A stretch of 64,000 bases of DNA. Source: Fodinibius sp034521915. GTDB lineage: Bacteria; Bacteroidota; Rhodothermia; Balneolales; Balneolaceae. The stretch spans positions 62,001 to 126,000 of the forward strand of contig NZ_JAXHLU010000016.1 in NCBI RefSeq assembly GCF_034521915.1, read 5' to 3'. Below are positions 1 to 8,654 of the stretch, piece after piece. Both the position numbers and the translations under genes were made by a program. The notes under the pieces are model-generated. The model saw nothing but the letters and a program-made list of their open reading frames with translations, was not told the origin of the DNA and made no database searches. Numbering within the stretch: position 1 is the first letter of the stretch; every line of letters starts with the position of its first letter.

Positions 1-198
1 GTCATGTTGATCCGCTACTTTCTTGATGCGAAGCTCTGCTTCTTCCAGTGTTTCTGTGCAAATTTTGGATAGTTTGATTCCTTCTTCGTAGAGATCAATA
101 GACTTTTCCAGTGAAATAGACTCGTCTTCAAGTTGATTAACGATGTCTTCCAGTCTTTGTAAAGCCTCTTCGAAGCTTGGTCGTTCCTTTTTGGACAT
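1..198 (-). CDS. xseB: Exodeoxyribonuclease VII small subunit, C-terminus cut by window edge
   Basis: The minus strand reads from an ATG at 198 through 66 codons to the window edge without a stop. The protein begins MSKKERPSFEEALQRLEDIV and continues with an LEKSIDLYEEGIKLSK-type stretch, the signature of XseB. XseB pairs with XseA to form exonuclease VII, which degrades single-stranded DNA to oligonucleotides. Bacterial XseB is usually about 70-85 residues, so only the tail is missing. comEC lies 130 bp upstream on the same strand and xseA is not in the window. A longer reading frame over the same bases in another frame was judged a shadow. Confidence 0.88.
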   Translation of the reverse strand, partial: MSKKERPSFEEALQRLEDIVNQLEDESISLEKSIDLYEEGIKLSKICTETLEEAELRIKKVADQHD

Positions 199-328
199 AA
201 AAATTGCCTAAAAAGTAAATATATGTTCACTCAAACCATATAAATAAAAAGTTTTAGCGGTCAGATTCCAACTCTTTTTCCTGTATGACAGAAGTATAAT
301 TTGAAGTTACAGAAAGTTTTGAGAGGAT

Positions 329-2740
329 TTACTGTTTGTAGATGTTTTCTCCATCGGAATAAAATTGCACTGCCCCTTCCAGGCTGGTAAAATAAAGGTT
401 CGGAATATATTTATGTAATAGCCTGGTTGCCTGGCGATGCGGGTGTCCAAACCGGTTCCTTTTTGCCAGCGAAACAACACCTGCCTGAGGAGTTGTCGAT
501 TGCAGGAGTAAAGAACTTGAACTGGTTTTGCTGCCGTGATGCCCAACTTTAAGGAAGTCGGTGTCTATCATTTCAGGATAGTGTTTCAAGAGGTTCTCTT
601 CTTGTCGGTGTTCGGCATCACCCATAAAAAGAAATTCCGTATCTCCATAGATTAGTTCTATAACCAGCGATCGATTATTGACATTTGATTGAGCGACAGA
701 TTCCTGCGGACCATAAACAAATATTGGTATTGCGGGATCGATATAAATTTTATCACCGGCCTTCAGAGGTTTGATAGGGATATTATTTTCAACGGCTTTT
801 TTGTTGTACGTTTTAAAAAGCTGAGAATCATAGTCTGTACCCGAATTATAAATCGTATCCACGGGAATAGAATCAATAATTTCGAGAATGCCACCGATAT
901 GATCTGCATGGGGATGAGATAAAAATATCGCATCCAGTTTCTCAATTCCCTGTTCTTTTAGATGAGGTATGATGATGTACTTTGCGCTATTGTAATCGGG
1001 TTGCCAGCGGCCTGCATCAATCAGGAAATGCTTATTGTTTGGAGTGGTTACGAGTGCCGCATCACCCTGTCCCACATCAAAAAACGTAAGGTTAAGCGTA
1101 GCAGGAGAAAGTTTTTGAATAACTCTGTTTCCCTGATGAAGGCAGCTGACCAGTAAAAGCAAGGCTAAAAACTTCCACCGAAGTTTGGGGATGGGGAGGG
1201 AGGCAATTAAAAATATGATGGCAATCCAGATTCCAAAGAACAACAGGCTGTCAACGTGAACTTGAATCCAGCTCCAGGGGAGGCTCGCTGCAAAGTCAAC
1301 AAAGTAGTGTAACCACTTTAAGAAAATATCGACGGGATAATTCAGTGTTTGTGCTAAATCTGATGCAAAGGGCGCTATTAAAAGTAGGGCCAGTCCCAAA
1401 GGTACAGCGATTCCCAGAAAGGGAATCACAAAGGCATTTGCCAAGGGACCTACGAGAGAAAACTCTCCAAAGTAATAGGCAAGCAATGGGAAAAGACCAA
1501 TCTGAACGATAAAAGAAATAATGATGATCATGATGGGCTTGCCGTACCATCGGAAACGAATCCAGGCGGGTAGCCAGCGCTGAATAACGGGAGCGGTTAA
1601 CAGAATAATGTAAACGGCCCCAAATGAGAGCTGGAACCCGATGGAAAACAGATCGGATGGATTTATTAAAAGAATGATTAGCGCGGCAACGGCGGTTAGG
1701 TTTTTAGAATCGCGGACCTTATGAAATAGCTTGCCATAAGCTAATAATATCCCTACTAACGAAGCCCTGGTTACGGAGGGAGAAAAATTCGTAAGACCGG
1801 CGTAAATAAATAGCATGATGATAAGCAGTGTAATCCCTATTTGCTTTCCATATTTGAGGGTCCAGAAGAATGGAATTACCAGCCAAAACGGAAACAGTAA
1901 AAACCCGACATGCAAGCCTGATACCGCCATTATATGGGAGAGTCCGGCGCGCGAAAATGAAATCTTTTCTTCCCGCGCCAGCTCGTTTTTATACCCGATT
2001 AAAAGTGCTTTGGCCAGAGAGGCACTTTCTTTACTGAAATTGGTATCGATGGCATTGAGCACCTGTTTTCTGAAATAGCTCCACCGCCAAATGTTGTTGA
2101 CGGGAGTGATTGAGATAATTTGCTGTATGCCTACTTGAGTGTAGATGTCCTGAGAGGCAAGATACTGTTTGTAGTTAAATTGGGAGGGATTTCGTTTGTC
2201 TTCGAGTGGATATACGGTGGCCTCGAATGTAATGTTGTTTCCCAGGTTTAAGTCGGTAGGGATATCATGATCAGCAGGATTTAATACAGCGCGTAATTTA
2301 AATGATTTATGCCAGATAAGATCATCAGGAAAAATGGTGGTATCTACATCGACATCAACCTGATATTTACCGGTACTTGTTTGTTGGATCTGCTGGATGC
2401 TTCCGCTGAATATAAGTTCTTCCCAAGTGTAGGTATTAATAACCTGAGCCTCATGAGGAAGATCACGATAATCCCAAAGAGAGTGCCAAGTACCGCCAAA
2501 ACTGATAATTATTCCTAAATAAGACAGGATAAGAATCGTATAGACCCTGCTATGCAATGATTTGTGATAGCTGATTTCTGAAATCAGATATAAGATCGTA
2601 GCGCATACGAAAATAAATGCCCAAACTGATAGGGTAGGATCGACCTGATAATCCACGATGATTCCCGCCGCCAGCAGTAATACTATTCTAACTGCAGGAT
2701 AGGATGCGAAAGGAAATTGATATGTTTGATGAATGCTCAC
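329..2740 (-). CDS. comEC: ComEC/Rec2 family DNA uptake channel
   Basis: An 803-residue polytopic membrane protein with the three-part ComEC layout: an N-terminal membrane-anchored domain (about 20-180, DUF4131-like), a central competence domain with many transmembrane helices (about 220-490, including the conserved MAVSGLHVGF stretch), and a C-terminal metallo-beta-lactamase-like domain (about 545-790). The last contains FLSHPHADHIGG near residue 605 and a GHHGS stretch near the end. In known systems ComEC carries single-stranded DNA across the inner membrane during transformation. Length is normal and no lesion is visible. A ComEA-like protein is encoded at 61.2 kb and RecJ at 42.9 kb, so DNA uptake is plausible though unproven. 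Confidence 0.93.
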   Translation of the reverse strand: MSIHQTYQFPFASYPAVRIVLLLAAGIIVDYQVDPTLSVWAFIFVCATILYLISEISYHKSLHSRVYTILILSYLGIIISFGGTWHSLWDYRDLPHEAQVINTYTWEELIFSGSIQQIQQTSTGKYQVDVDVDTTIFPDDLIWHKSFKLRAVLNPADHDIPTDLNLGNNITFEATVYPLEDKRNPSQFNYKQYLASQDIYTQVGIQQIISITPVNNIWRWSYFRKQVLNAIDTNFSKESASLAKALLIGYKNELAREEKISFSRAGLSHIMAVSGLHVGFLLFPFWLVIPFFWTLKYGKQIGITLLIIMLFIYAGLTNFSPSVTRASLVGILLAYGKLFHKVRDSKNLTAVAALIILLINPSDLFSIGFQLSFGAVYIILLTAPVIQRWLPAWIRFRWYGKPIMIIIISFIVQIGLFPLLAYYFGEFSLVGPLANAFVIPFLGIAVPLGLALLLIAPFASDLAQTLNYPVDIFLKWLHYFVDFAASLPWSWIQVHVDSLLFFGIWIAIIFLIASLPIPKLRWKFLALLLLVSCLHQGNRVIQKLSPATLNLTFFDVGQGDAALVTTPNNKHFLIDAGRWQPDYNSAKYIIIPHLKEQGIEKLDAIFLSHPHADHIGGILEIIDSIPVDTIYNSGTDYDSQLFKTYNKKAVENNIPIKPLKAGDKIYIDPAIPIFVYGPQESVAQSNVNNRSLVIELIYGDTEFLFMGDAEHRQEENLLKHYPEMIDTDFLKVGHHGSKTSSSSLLLQSTTPQAGVVSLAKRNRFGHPHRQATRLLHKYIPNLYFTSLEGAVQFYSDGENIYKQ

Positions 2741-2807
2741 ATAAGTATGACCGATAAGCAGGCTAAACCTTACAGCTATTAAATGTTGTTATAACTGATT
2801 TGGCAAC

Positions 2808-2857
2808 TTTGAAATGAGGGCTGTGGTGCTTATTATTTTGCAAACGCAAAATAATAA
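2808..2857 (+). promoter_or_regulatory. Candidate promoter overlapped by a perfect 12-bp palindrome
   Basis: TTTG at 2808-2811 and TTATTTTG at 2833-2840 (one mismatch to TAnnTTTG) are 21 bp apart, close to the Bacteroidota promoter form. A perfect inverted repeat, TTATTATTTTGC / GCAAAATAATAA with a 4-nt AAAC loop (2830-2857), overlies the proximal element and ends 17 bp before the peptidase start at 2875. It could be an operator or a 5' leader hairpin. No T-run follows that would make it an obvious terminator. Confidence 0.4.
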
Positions 2858-2874
2858 CTAAAAGATATAGTGAT

Positions 2875-3915
2875 ATGGGATTTGGGAAAAAGCTTATTGG
2901 TCTGTTGGCTGTGTTGATTGTAGTTGGATGCACACAATCTGATGCCCAGCAGGAAAATCAACAGAAAGAGTGGGCGCTGGCATTACATGGAGGGGCGGGA
3001 GCTATTTCTGAAGATCGTCCCGATTCGGTTAAACAAGCTTATTTTGATGATTTGGATGAAGCGTTGACTATTGGAGAAGATATTTTATCCAATGGGGGTT
3101 CTGCAGCAGATGCCGTGGAAAAAGTTATCAACTATCTGGAAGACAATCCTCGTTTTAATGCTGGGAAAGGTGCTGTATTTACCCATGATGGAGAACACGA
3201 GCTGGATGCTGCGTTTATGATTGGAAATACGCGCGAAGCCGGGGCGGTTACCGGAGTTAAAACTGTGAAGAATCCTATTACCCTTGCCCGAAAGGTGATG
3301 GAGACTTCTAAGCATGTGATGTTTGCCACGGAAGGAGCGGAACGGTATGCTGATAAAGTAGGTGTTGAACGAGTAGATCAAGATTATTTTTATACCGAAT
3401 CCCGATATAAAGCATTGCAGCGAGCTTTAGAGGAAGAGAAAGAAGGAGATGGCAAACAGTCGAGTCTTATTCCCAAAGAAGATAAAACCGCACTATACGC
3501 CGATGGAGAAAAATACGGGACCGTTGGTGCTGTAGCTGTTGATAAGGATGGACAAATTGTTGCGGGGACATCTACGGGTGGTATGACGAACAAGAAGTTT
3601 GGTCGGGTTGGCGATGTGCCTATTATCGGAAGCGGTACCTATGCCAGCGATGTCGTGGCTGTTTCGATGACGGGATGGGGCGAAAAAATTATGCGAGCTG
3701 TGTCGGGACATACAGTAAGTGCATACATGAAATATAAGCCGGCATCGTTAGAGGAGGCTGGGGACTATTTACTCCAGGATGTTCTGAATCCCGGTGAGGC
3801 CGGAATGATAGCGGTGGATAAATATGGCAATATCTACACGAATATGAATACCAATGGAATGTTCCGTGGCAGCTCGGATTCAGAAGGGAACCGGGAGGTA
3901 GCCATTTGGGATTAG
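2875..3915 (+). CDS. Isoaspartyl peptidase / L-asparaginase (Ntn hydrolase), lipoprotein
   Basis: 346 residues of the plant-type asparaginase (asparaginase 2) family, which hydrolyses L-asparagine and isoaspartyl dipeptides after self-cleavage into alpha and beta chains. The LALHGGAGAI start of the fold, the NAGKGAVFT stretch and the autocleavage site KYGTVGAVA with catalytic Thr at about residue 216 are all present, as is the TSTGGMTNK substrate loop. The N-terminus is a lipoprotein signal with lipobox VVGC at about residue 19, so the enzyme is exported, and no sorting tail is visible. It stands alone and is transcribed away from comEC. Length and catalytic residues appear intact. Confidence 0.93.
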   Translation: MGFGKKLIGLLAVLIVVGCTQSDAQQENQQKEWALALHGGAGAISEDRPDSVKQAYFDDLDEALTIGEDILSNGGSAADAVEKVINYLEDNPRFNAGKGAVFTHDGEHELDAAFMIGNTREAGAVTGVKTVKNPITLARKVMETSKHVMFATEGAERYADKVGVERVDQDYFYTESRYKALQRALEEEKEGDGKQSSLIPKEDKTALYADGEKYGTVGAVAVDKDGQIVAGTSTGGMTNKKFGRVGDVPIIGSGTYASDVVAVSMTGWGEKIMRAVSGHTVSAYMKYKPASLEEAGDYLLQDVLNPGEAGMIAVDKYGNIYTNMNTNGMFRGSSDSEGNREVAIWD

Positions 3916-3922
3916 ATTTTCG

Positions 3923-3984
3923 AAGTGTTGAAGTGCTTAAGTACTATAACTCTAATACTTCATCACTTTTGAACTTCAGTACTT
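3923..3984. repeat. Imperfect inverted repeat between convergent genes
   Basis: AAGTGTTGAAGTGCTTAAGTAC (split here as two arms of similar wording) is mirrored by a complementary stretch ending at 3984, with an AT-rich centre. It fills the gap between the convergent peptidase gene and the acidic-protein gene, so it may act as a bidirectional terminator or be a small dispersed repeat. Confidence 0.45.
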
Positions 3985-3985
3985 A

Positions 3986-4762
3986 TTAAATCCCATTGTG
4001 AAATTCTTCGCGCAACTCCTGTATATAAATGCCGATATCATTACGGAGGCTAAAGAGCTGTTCATGAAAGTAGAAATATTGCTTCTTGGTGATGTAAGAG
4101 CTTCCTTTCAGATCTCGCTGTAAAATCATAAGCGCATCATTAGAACAGTACAGGGCTTTTTTGGTGTAAGCGATATTGCCGCCCAGAAAGTCGCGATCAA
4201 AACCAAAGCTGTATCCGCCGGCAATTTTGGCTCCTATTTTTAAAATGTTGCCGACAAACTCATTAAAATCAGGAGTAATATTTTGGGGGCTGATGGTTTC
4301 GGCCCATTGTAAAACGGCTGCTGCGAGGGTTCGAGAAGTATTATATATGTATAGCGTATCTATGGAACCCATATTCGACATTGCAAAGTCGTCGCTGAGT
4401 TCTTTCCATTCTTCGCCGGCATCAAAGTCATCTTCTTCATCTTCGAAAAAGAAATCGTCTTCAAAATCATCGAATAAAAAATCTTCCCACTCCTCTTCGC
4501 CCTCGTCGTCATCGTCAATCTCTTCGTCATCTTCGCCCGGGAAATAGGCTTCGTCAATGAGCAGTTCTTCCTCAATAAAGGCGTCTACAGCATCAAACTC
4601 GTCTGAGCTTTCCTGCAGAAGCTTGAGCCAACGGGGAATATTGCCGGAGTGGTCGGGAATGATGAACTTTCTCAGGCGGGAACTTTGTCGTTCTATTTCA
4701 TTCAGGTGAGATTCCCATTGATGCTCATCCCAAATATCATCATTAAAATCGCCGTTAAACAT
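3986..4762 (-). CDS. Unknown highly acidic protein with S23-like C-terminal helical region
   Basis: 258 residues with no recognised family name. Residues about 75-125 are almost entirely Asp, Glu and Phe (for example EDDEEIDDDDEGEEEWEDF). The C-terminal third (about 165-255) is predicted helical. It has a spacing of residues (IAGGYSFGFDRDFLGGNI followed by helix, a YITKKQY turn and another helix) reminiscent of four-helix-bundle proteins of the 23S rRNA intervening-sequence (S23) family. That resemblance is by eye only. No signal peptide or membrane segment is present, so it is likely cytoplasmic. An in-frame start at 4762 is well separated from its neighbours. Function unknown. Confidence 0.8.
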   Translation of the reverse strand: MFNGDFNDDIWDEHQWESHLNEIERQSSRLRKFIIPDHSGNIPRWLKLLQESSDEFDAVDAFIEEELLIDEAYFPGEDDEEIDDDDEGEEEWEDFLFDDFEDDFFFEDEEDDFDAGEEWKELSDDFAMSNMGSIDTLYIYNTSRTLAAAVLQWAETISPQNITPDFNEFVGNILKIGAKIAGGYSFGFDRDFLGGNIAYTKKALYCSNDALMILQRDLKGSSYITKKQYFYFHEQLFSLRNDIGIYIQELREEFHNGI

Positions 4763-4916
4763 ATGATTAAGATTGGGTGATATGGTTTATTGCTCGCTTA
4801 TATCTTCTTAAAAGTAAAAAAGCTTCCGTAAATTAACGCTTTTCAAATTAAAATTGATATAATTTTTTATCCCTAGCCGATAAAATTTTCGGAGTGAAAA
4901 GTAAGTCCCCATTGTT

Positions 4917-5321
4917 TTATCGGGCATTGAACTGGATCGGAATAGTAATGAACATATCCACGGCTTCGCCATTGCGTTTGCCCGGCACAAATTTAACTGC
5001 ATATATGGCTTCCCGGGCGGCTTGTTTATACTTGGGATATTTATCCTGATCGAAGGAAACTTGTGTTACCTTTCCATCGCTGCTAACCAGTATATTGGCT
5101 TGTAACGTAATGCTTGATGTTTGTTGTGACCTATTTGAGGGATAGGTCAACTGCTGATAAAGAGCTTCAAATCCGCCAATTATAGCAGGGGTGGTTTCCG
5201 TTACCACTTTAACATTCTCTTTAGATACTTCCGGCGCTGATTTTGTTTTATCAGTGGTGCTACAACTTAATAGAAGAATTGAAAGCCCAATTAGAAAAGT
5301 ATAGCTGAAGGGGTGTGACAT
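4917..5321 (-). CDS. TonB C-terminal-domain lipoprotein
   Basis: From the ATG at 5321 the protein starts MSHPFSYTFLIGLSILLLSC, a typical lipoprotein signal with lipobox LLSC. A longer frame opens at a TTG (5351) that overlaps the stop of the upstream gene, but the ATG gives the better signal peptide and was preferred. Residues about 60-134 match a TonB-C-type domain: ITLQANILVSSDGKVTQVSF, then AIYAVKFVPGKRNGEAVDMF and a final IPIQFN strand. Such small proteins are common in this lineage and do not by themselves imply an energy-transducing TonB. It probably shares a transcript with the upstream phosphorylase gene. Confidence 0.85.
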   Translation of the reverse strand: MSHPFSYTFLIGLSILLLSCSTTDKTKSAPEVSKENVKVVTETTPAIIGGFEALYQQLTYPSNRSQQTSSITLQANILVSSDGKVTQVSFDQDKYPKYKQAAREAIYAVKFVPGKRNGEAVDMFITIPIQFNAR

Positions 5322-5347
5322 TTGAGCTGATAGTTGGGCGTTGAATA

Positions 5348-6184
5348 TCAAAGTTGTTGCAGTACGCCGGTGATTACCGCGGTCATGTCTGGTTCTGCTT
5401 CACCGGCAGCTTCTAATACCTTTTCAATATCGACGGGCTCAAGAGAATCAGGAAAACATTCGTCAGTAATCACCGAAATGCCGAGTACATCCATCCCCAT
5501 ATGAACGGCAGCAATCACTTCTGGAACGGTACTCATGCCGACCACATCAGCGCCGATATTTCGAAGAAATCGATATTCGGCTTTTGTTTCCATTGTTGGC
5601 CCGCTGAGAGCTAAATAGACTCCTTCGTGCATTTTGATCCCTTCTTCTAGGGCCACGTTTTCAGCTACTTTTCGCAGACTTTCGGTATAGGGATCGCTCA
5701 TATCAGGAAATCGGGGACCAAGCTCGTCATCATTGGGGCCGATTAATGGATTGTCTCCAAACATATTAATATGATCGTTAATCAGCATGATATCACCCCG
5801 GGAGTAGTTGGGATTCATGCCGCCGCTGGCATTACTGACAATAAGCGTTTTGGCACCCATAGCGTTAAGTACTCGAGGAGGGAAGGCGATCTCCTGCATG
5901 GAGTAGCCTTCGTAATAGTGAAAGCGTCCCTGCATGGCCACGACATTCTTTCCACTGAGGGTTCCAAAAAGAAGTTTTCCGGCATGACCTTCTACTGTTG
6001 AATCAGGAAAGTGTGGAATATCAGAATAGGAAATACTGTCAACAACATCGATCTCATCAGCCAGACGACCAAGACCGGTTCCGAGAATGATTAAATAATC
6101 CGGCTGTTTATCAGTTTGTTTTTTGAGAAATGAAAGGGCTTCTTCGCGTTTCTTTCGGAATTCTTCAACGGTATCTCTTTGCAT
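5348..6184 (-). CDS. punA: Purine-nucleoside phosphorylase
   Basis: 278 residues of the trimeric inosine/guanosine phosphorylase family, which splits purine nucleosides with phosphate to free base and ribose 1-phosphate (purine salvage). Visible motifs: IILGTGLGRLADEID, FPDSTVEGHAGKLLFG, MQGRFHYYEGY for phosphate and sugar binding, SNASGGMNP, and SGPTMETKAEYRFLR with the base-binding Glu. The length is normal and the gene appears intact. It is cytoplasmic. The lipoprotein gene follows closely on the same strand, suggesting co-transcription. Confidence 0.94.
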   Translation of the reverse strand: MQRDTVEEFRKKREEALSFLKKQTDKQPDYLIILGTGLGRLADEIDVVDSISYSDIPHFPDSTVEGHAGKLLFGTLSGKNVVAMQGRFHYYEGYSMQEIAFPPRVLNAMGAKTLIVSNASGGMNPNYSRGDIMLINDHINMFGDNPLIGPNDDELGPRFPDMSDPYTESLRKVAENVALEEGIKMHEGVYLALSGPTMETKAEYRFLRNIGADVVGMSTVPEVIAAVHMGMDVLGISVITDECFPDSLEPVDIEKVLEAAGEAEPDMTAVITGVLQQL

Positions 6185-6304
6185 AAATACAGTAAGATTA
6201 ATGGTTCAAATAAGTTAAAGAAAATATAAAAAGCCTAAGTAGATAGGAAATCCCATTTGCCGAAAGATATTAATAAGCCCTATAGGATTAATTTCTAAAA
6301 TGAG

Positions 6305-6931
6305 TTAATCGAGCTCGTCAATTAAATCATCAATATCTTCGGTGCCTGGGGGCATGCTTTGTTCTTCATCATCTAGCTGGTTGTCATCTTCATCAAAGAG
6401 AGCCTTGCTGCGGCGGCTGGCCTGCTCGCTCAATTTTTCAGAAAATTCATCCTCTTCGGGGGGCAGATCAAAAAGGGCGGCCTCATCCTTGGAAAATTGT
6501 TCCAGTGATTCCTGAGCCATTTCCAGGTAGGATCGGATGCCGCCAATAATCTCTTTGCGCCGGTCAAGCAGCCGGATGATACTCTGCCGAACCTGTTGAC
6601 GCTGCTGGGTGGCTTCTCGAATAATAGATTCAGCCTCCATTTCGGCTTTTTCAATTTTATTGCGGGCATCTTTACGAGCTCCTGAAAGTTTTTGCTCTGC
6701 CGATTCTTTTGCTGTTTGCAGGGTCTCGTGAAGAGCCTCTTCAACACGCTCATAATGCTTCAGCTTTTCTTCCAGCTCGTCGATACGCTTTTCGAGCTCA
6801 CGGTTTTTCGCCACCATGTGTTCCCACTCATTCGACATCAGGTTTAGAAACGCTTGTACTTCATCTTTGTCGTAGCCACGCAGCGACTTATCAAATTCCT
6901 GCTGTTTTATTTCAAGGGCTGTTAATTTCAT
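6305..6931 (-). CDS. divIVA: DivIVA domain protein
   Basis: 208 residues. The N-terminal MKLTALEIKQQEFDKSLRGY followed by DKDEVQAFL is the conserved lipid-binding DivIVA module. A long coiled coil follows (about 45-150), then an acidic tail rich in Glu and Asp (about 150-208). DivIVA-family proteins mark curved membrane at poles or septa and recruit division or envelope proteins. The gene sits between the phosphorylase gene and two small membrane/coiled-coil genes on the same strand, a context compatible with an envelope or cell-shape role (inference). Confidence 0.9.
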   Translation of the reverse strand: MKLTALEIKQQEFDKSLRGYDKDEVQAFLNLMSNEWEHMVAKNRELEKRIDELEEKLKHYERVEEALHETLQTAKESAEQKLSGARKDARNKIEKAEMEAESIIREATQQRQQVRQSIIRLLDRRKEIIGGIRSYLEMAQESLEQFSKDEAALFDLPPEEDEFSEKLSEQASRRSKALFDEDDNQLDDEEQSMPPGTEDIDDLIDELD

Positions 6932-6976
6932 AATATTTATAGACTATCTGTCAAATAAAGTGGTTAGTTTAACATG

Positions 6977-7348
6977 CTATTCCCGAAGCATGTTCCGCAA
7001 ATTGTTTTTATTTCCGCCAGATTCCGACTCTTCCGATACGTTCTCAGAATCATCAAATTCTATACTTTTCTTTGGGGCCTCAATTTGGGTTGGTGATTCT
7101 TCATGCTCAAAACTTTCATCGGAACCATCCTCAGTGATAATCGCTTCCAGATTTTGAATCCGGCGTTGTGTTTCTTTTTTGTGTTCCATAAACGCTCGGG
7201 CTAAACGATTAAACTCCTCTTCGGGGACCTCGCTTGAGCCGCCAATCCAGGATCGAATCAGCTTAAAAATATTCATGAAAATATATCCCGCGAGACCAGT
7301 TCCGGTTATGATAGCCAAAGCTGCAATTAAGAATTCAGATCCTTCCAT
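6977..7348 (-). CDS. Small membrane protein with coiled coil, paralogue of the next gene upstream
   Basis: 123 residues, family not firmly recognised. One N-terminal transmembrane helix (about 6-30), a short amphipathic stretch, a helical segment ending in RRIQNLEAI (about 62-70), then a disordered acidic tail. The layout resembles phage-shock PspB-like proteins, but only loosely. The gene upstream at 7552-7869 has the same order of parts and a nearly identical GRIENLEAI stretch, so the two look like paralogues. It lies 45 bp upstream of divIVA and probably shares its transcript. A cytoplasmic-side scaffold role is a guess. Confidence 0.72.
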   Translation of the reverse strand: MEGSEFLIAALAIITGTGLAGYIFMNIFKLIRSWIGGSSEVPEEEFNRLARAFMEHKKETQRRIQNLEAIITEDGSDESFEHEESPTQIEAPKKSIEFDDSENVSEESESGGNKNNLRNMLRE

Positions 7349-7468
7349 TACTTGATCCTCCGTTTATTAGTAGTCTTTTCATTTTTGATCAATGAAGTAT
7401 TTCAAAACTTTTGTTTTAGGTCGAACTCGAGTTTTTAATTGAGATTGTTCGTTAACTTGCTGTCAGGA

Positions 7469-7555
7469 TTAAGCGCTTCGATCTTGTTTAAAATCTATGT
7501 CTGTTGATATATCTGATTTTGCAACAATAGCTACAATAAACTCACGTTTACTCAT
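7469..7555 (-). CDS. Possible 28-codon ORF coupled to the upstream gene; HU-like start
   Basis: An ATG at 7555 overlaps the TGA of the 7552-7869 gene (ATGA), the classical coupling arrangement. The 28-residue product begins MSKREFIVAIVAKSDIST, which recalls the first helix of HU/IHF-type DNA-binding proteins, but it stops after 28 residues and lacks the rest of the fold. It may be a remnant of an HU-like gene or a chance frame. The remaining bases up to 7349 show nothing further. Confidence 0.25.
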   Translation of the reverse strand: MSKREFIVAIVAKSDISTDIDFKQDRSA

Positions 7556-7869
7556 GCTTTATTACGTTTTTTATCAGCAAGATTAGAAACTTCCTCTTTG
7601 TTCTCTTCAGCGGTAGACGATTCATCGATTTCAATTTCTTCCATTCCTCGTCCTGCACCTGTGGAAAAGTCATCAGGTTCACCGGCCGCAATAGCTTCGA
7701 GGTTTTCGATCCGACCTTTTAAGGAATTGACCAACTTTCGGAGATCTTCGACCTCCTCCTCATTTTGTCGGCTGCGATTCATCATCGACATCTTGTTCTT
7801 CTGATATTCGATGATGAAACCCCCAATAATTGCAACCAGCGGTATAAGTACCCAGATCCATGCTGCCAT
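7552..7869 (-). CDS. Small membrane protein with coiled coil (PspB-like layout)
   Basis: 105 residues, family not firmly recognised. A transmembrane helix (MAAWIWVLIPLVAIIGGFII, residues 1-20) is followed by a basic stretch, a heptad-like helix (about 36-62, EEVEDLRKLVNSLKGRIENL) and an acidic, probably disordered tail. The order of parts and the RIENLEAI motif match the 6977-7348 gene, so both probably arose by duplication. Its neighbours on the same strand are yggS upstream and DivIVA downstream. Confidence 0.72.
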   Translation of the reverse strand: MAAWIWVLIPLVAIIGGFIIEYQKNKMSMMNRSRQNEEEVEDLRKLVNSLKGRIENLEAIAAGEPDDFSTGAGRGMEEIEIDESSTAEENKEEVSNLADKKRNKA

Positions 7870-7949
7870 AATAAGCGTTATTTTTGTTAACCTTTTGTAA
7901 TGTACTAAATCTCAATAAGATTGAAAGGTCTTTATAACGATATTTTTGT

Positions 7950-8654
7950 TTAGTAGTTACGTTCGCCAAATATAGCGCGGCCTACTCTTAGCATGGTAGA
8001 GCCTTCCTCTATGGCAATTTCCATATCGTTCGTCATTCCCATAGAAAGTTCATCTAGCTGTACATTGTCTGATTCATATTCGCGGTGTTCATCACGTACT
8101 TCTTTGAGCATTTTAAATTCGGGACGTACTTTTTCGACTTCTTCGGGGTCAACAAATGTTGCCATCCCCATAAGTCCGCGCACTCGCACGTGATCAAGGC
8201 CTTGTGCATATTTAAGAATCTCTTTTAAGTCTTCAGGTTCACAGCCGCTTTTTTGTTCTTCTCCGCTGATATTAATCTGTACCAGCGTGTTGATAACGCG
8301 ATCGATACGAGAGGCCCGTTTTTCAATTTCACGCAGGTATTTACTCTTCTCGATGGAGTGGATCCAGTTTACCCGCTCCACCATATATTTGATTTTGTTG
8401 GTCTGCAGATTCCCAACCATGTGCCACTGGATTTCATCATTTTCATAATCATCCATCTTATCCTGTAATTCCTTGGCCCGGTTTTCACCAAAATGAATTT
8501 GTCCGCAGCTATAAGCTGTTTTTATATCTTCAAGTGGCTTTGTTTTACTGACAGCAACAAGCGTTATTTCATCTGCATCGCGTCCGACGCTTTCACAGGC
8601 TTGAGTTATTCTATTTTGTAGCTCTTTAATATTGTTACAAATGTCTTCGGACAT
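7950..8654 (-). CDS. yggS: YggS/PLPBP family pyridoxal-phosphate homeostasis protein
   Basis: 234 residues of the single-domain PLP-binding protein family that buffers pyridoxal phosphate and affects amino acid and keto acid balance; no enzymatic turnover is established for it. The PLP lysine lies in LVAVSKTKP (about residue 37). HFGENRAKELQDK, WHMVGNLQTNK and the C-terminal SMGMTNDMEIAIEEGSTMLR with RVGRAIFG are all intact. It is the first gene of the minus-strand run that continues into the small membrane proteins. Confidence 0.95.
   Translation of the reverse strand: MSEDICNNIKELQNRITQACESVGRDADEITLVAVSKTKPLEDIKTAYSCGQIHFGENRAKELQDKMDDYENDEIQWHMVGNLQTNKIKYMVERVNWIHSIEKSKYLREIEKRASRIDRVINTLVQINISGEEQKSGCEPEDLKEILKYAQGLDHVRVRGLMGMATFVDPEEVEKVRPEFKMLKEVRDEHREYESDNVQLDELSMGMTNDMEIAIEEGSTMLRVGRAIFGERNY

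Noticed and set aside
4176..4547. Plus-strand Ser-rich open frame opposite the acidic protein gene
   Set aside because: It is the complement of the Asp/Glu-rich codons (GAA/GAT read as TTC/ATC/TCA), so its composition is explained by the minus-strand gene.
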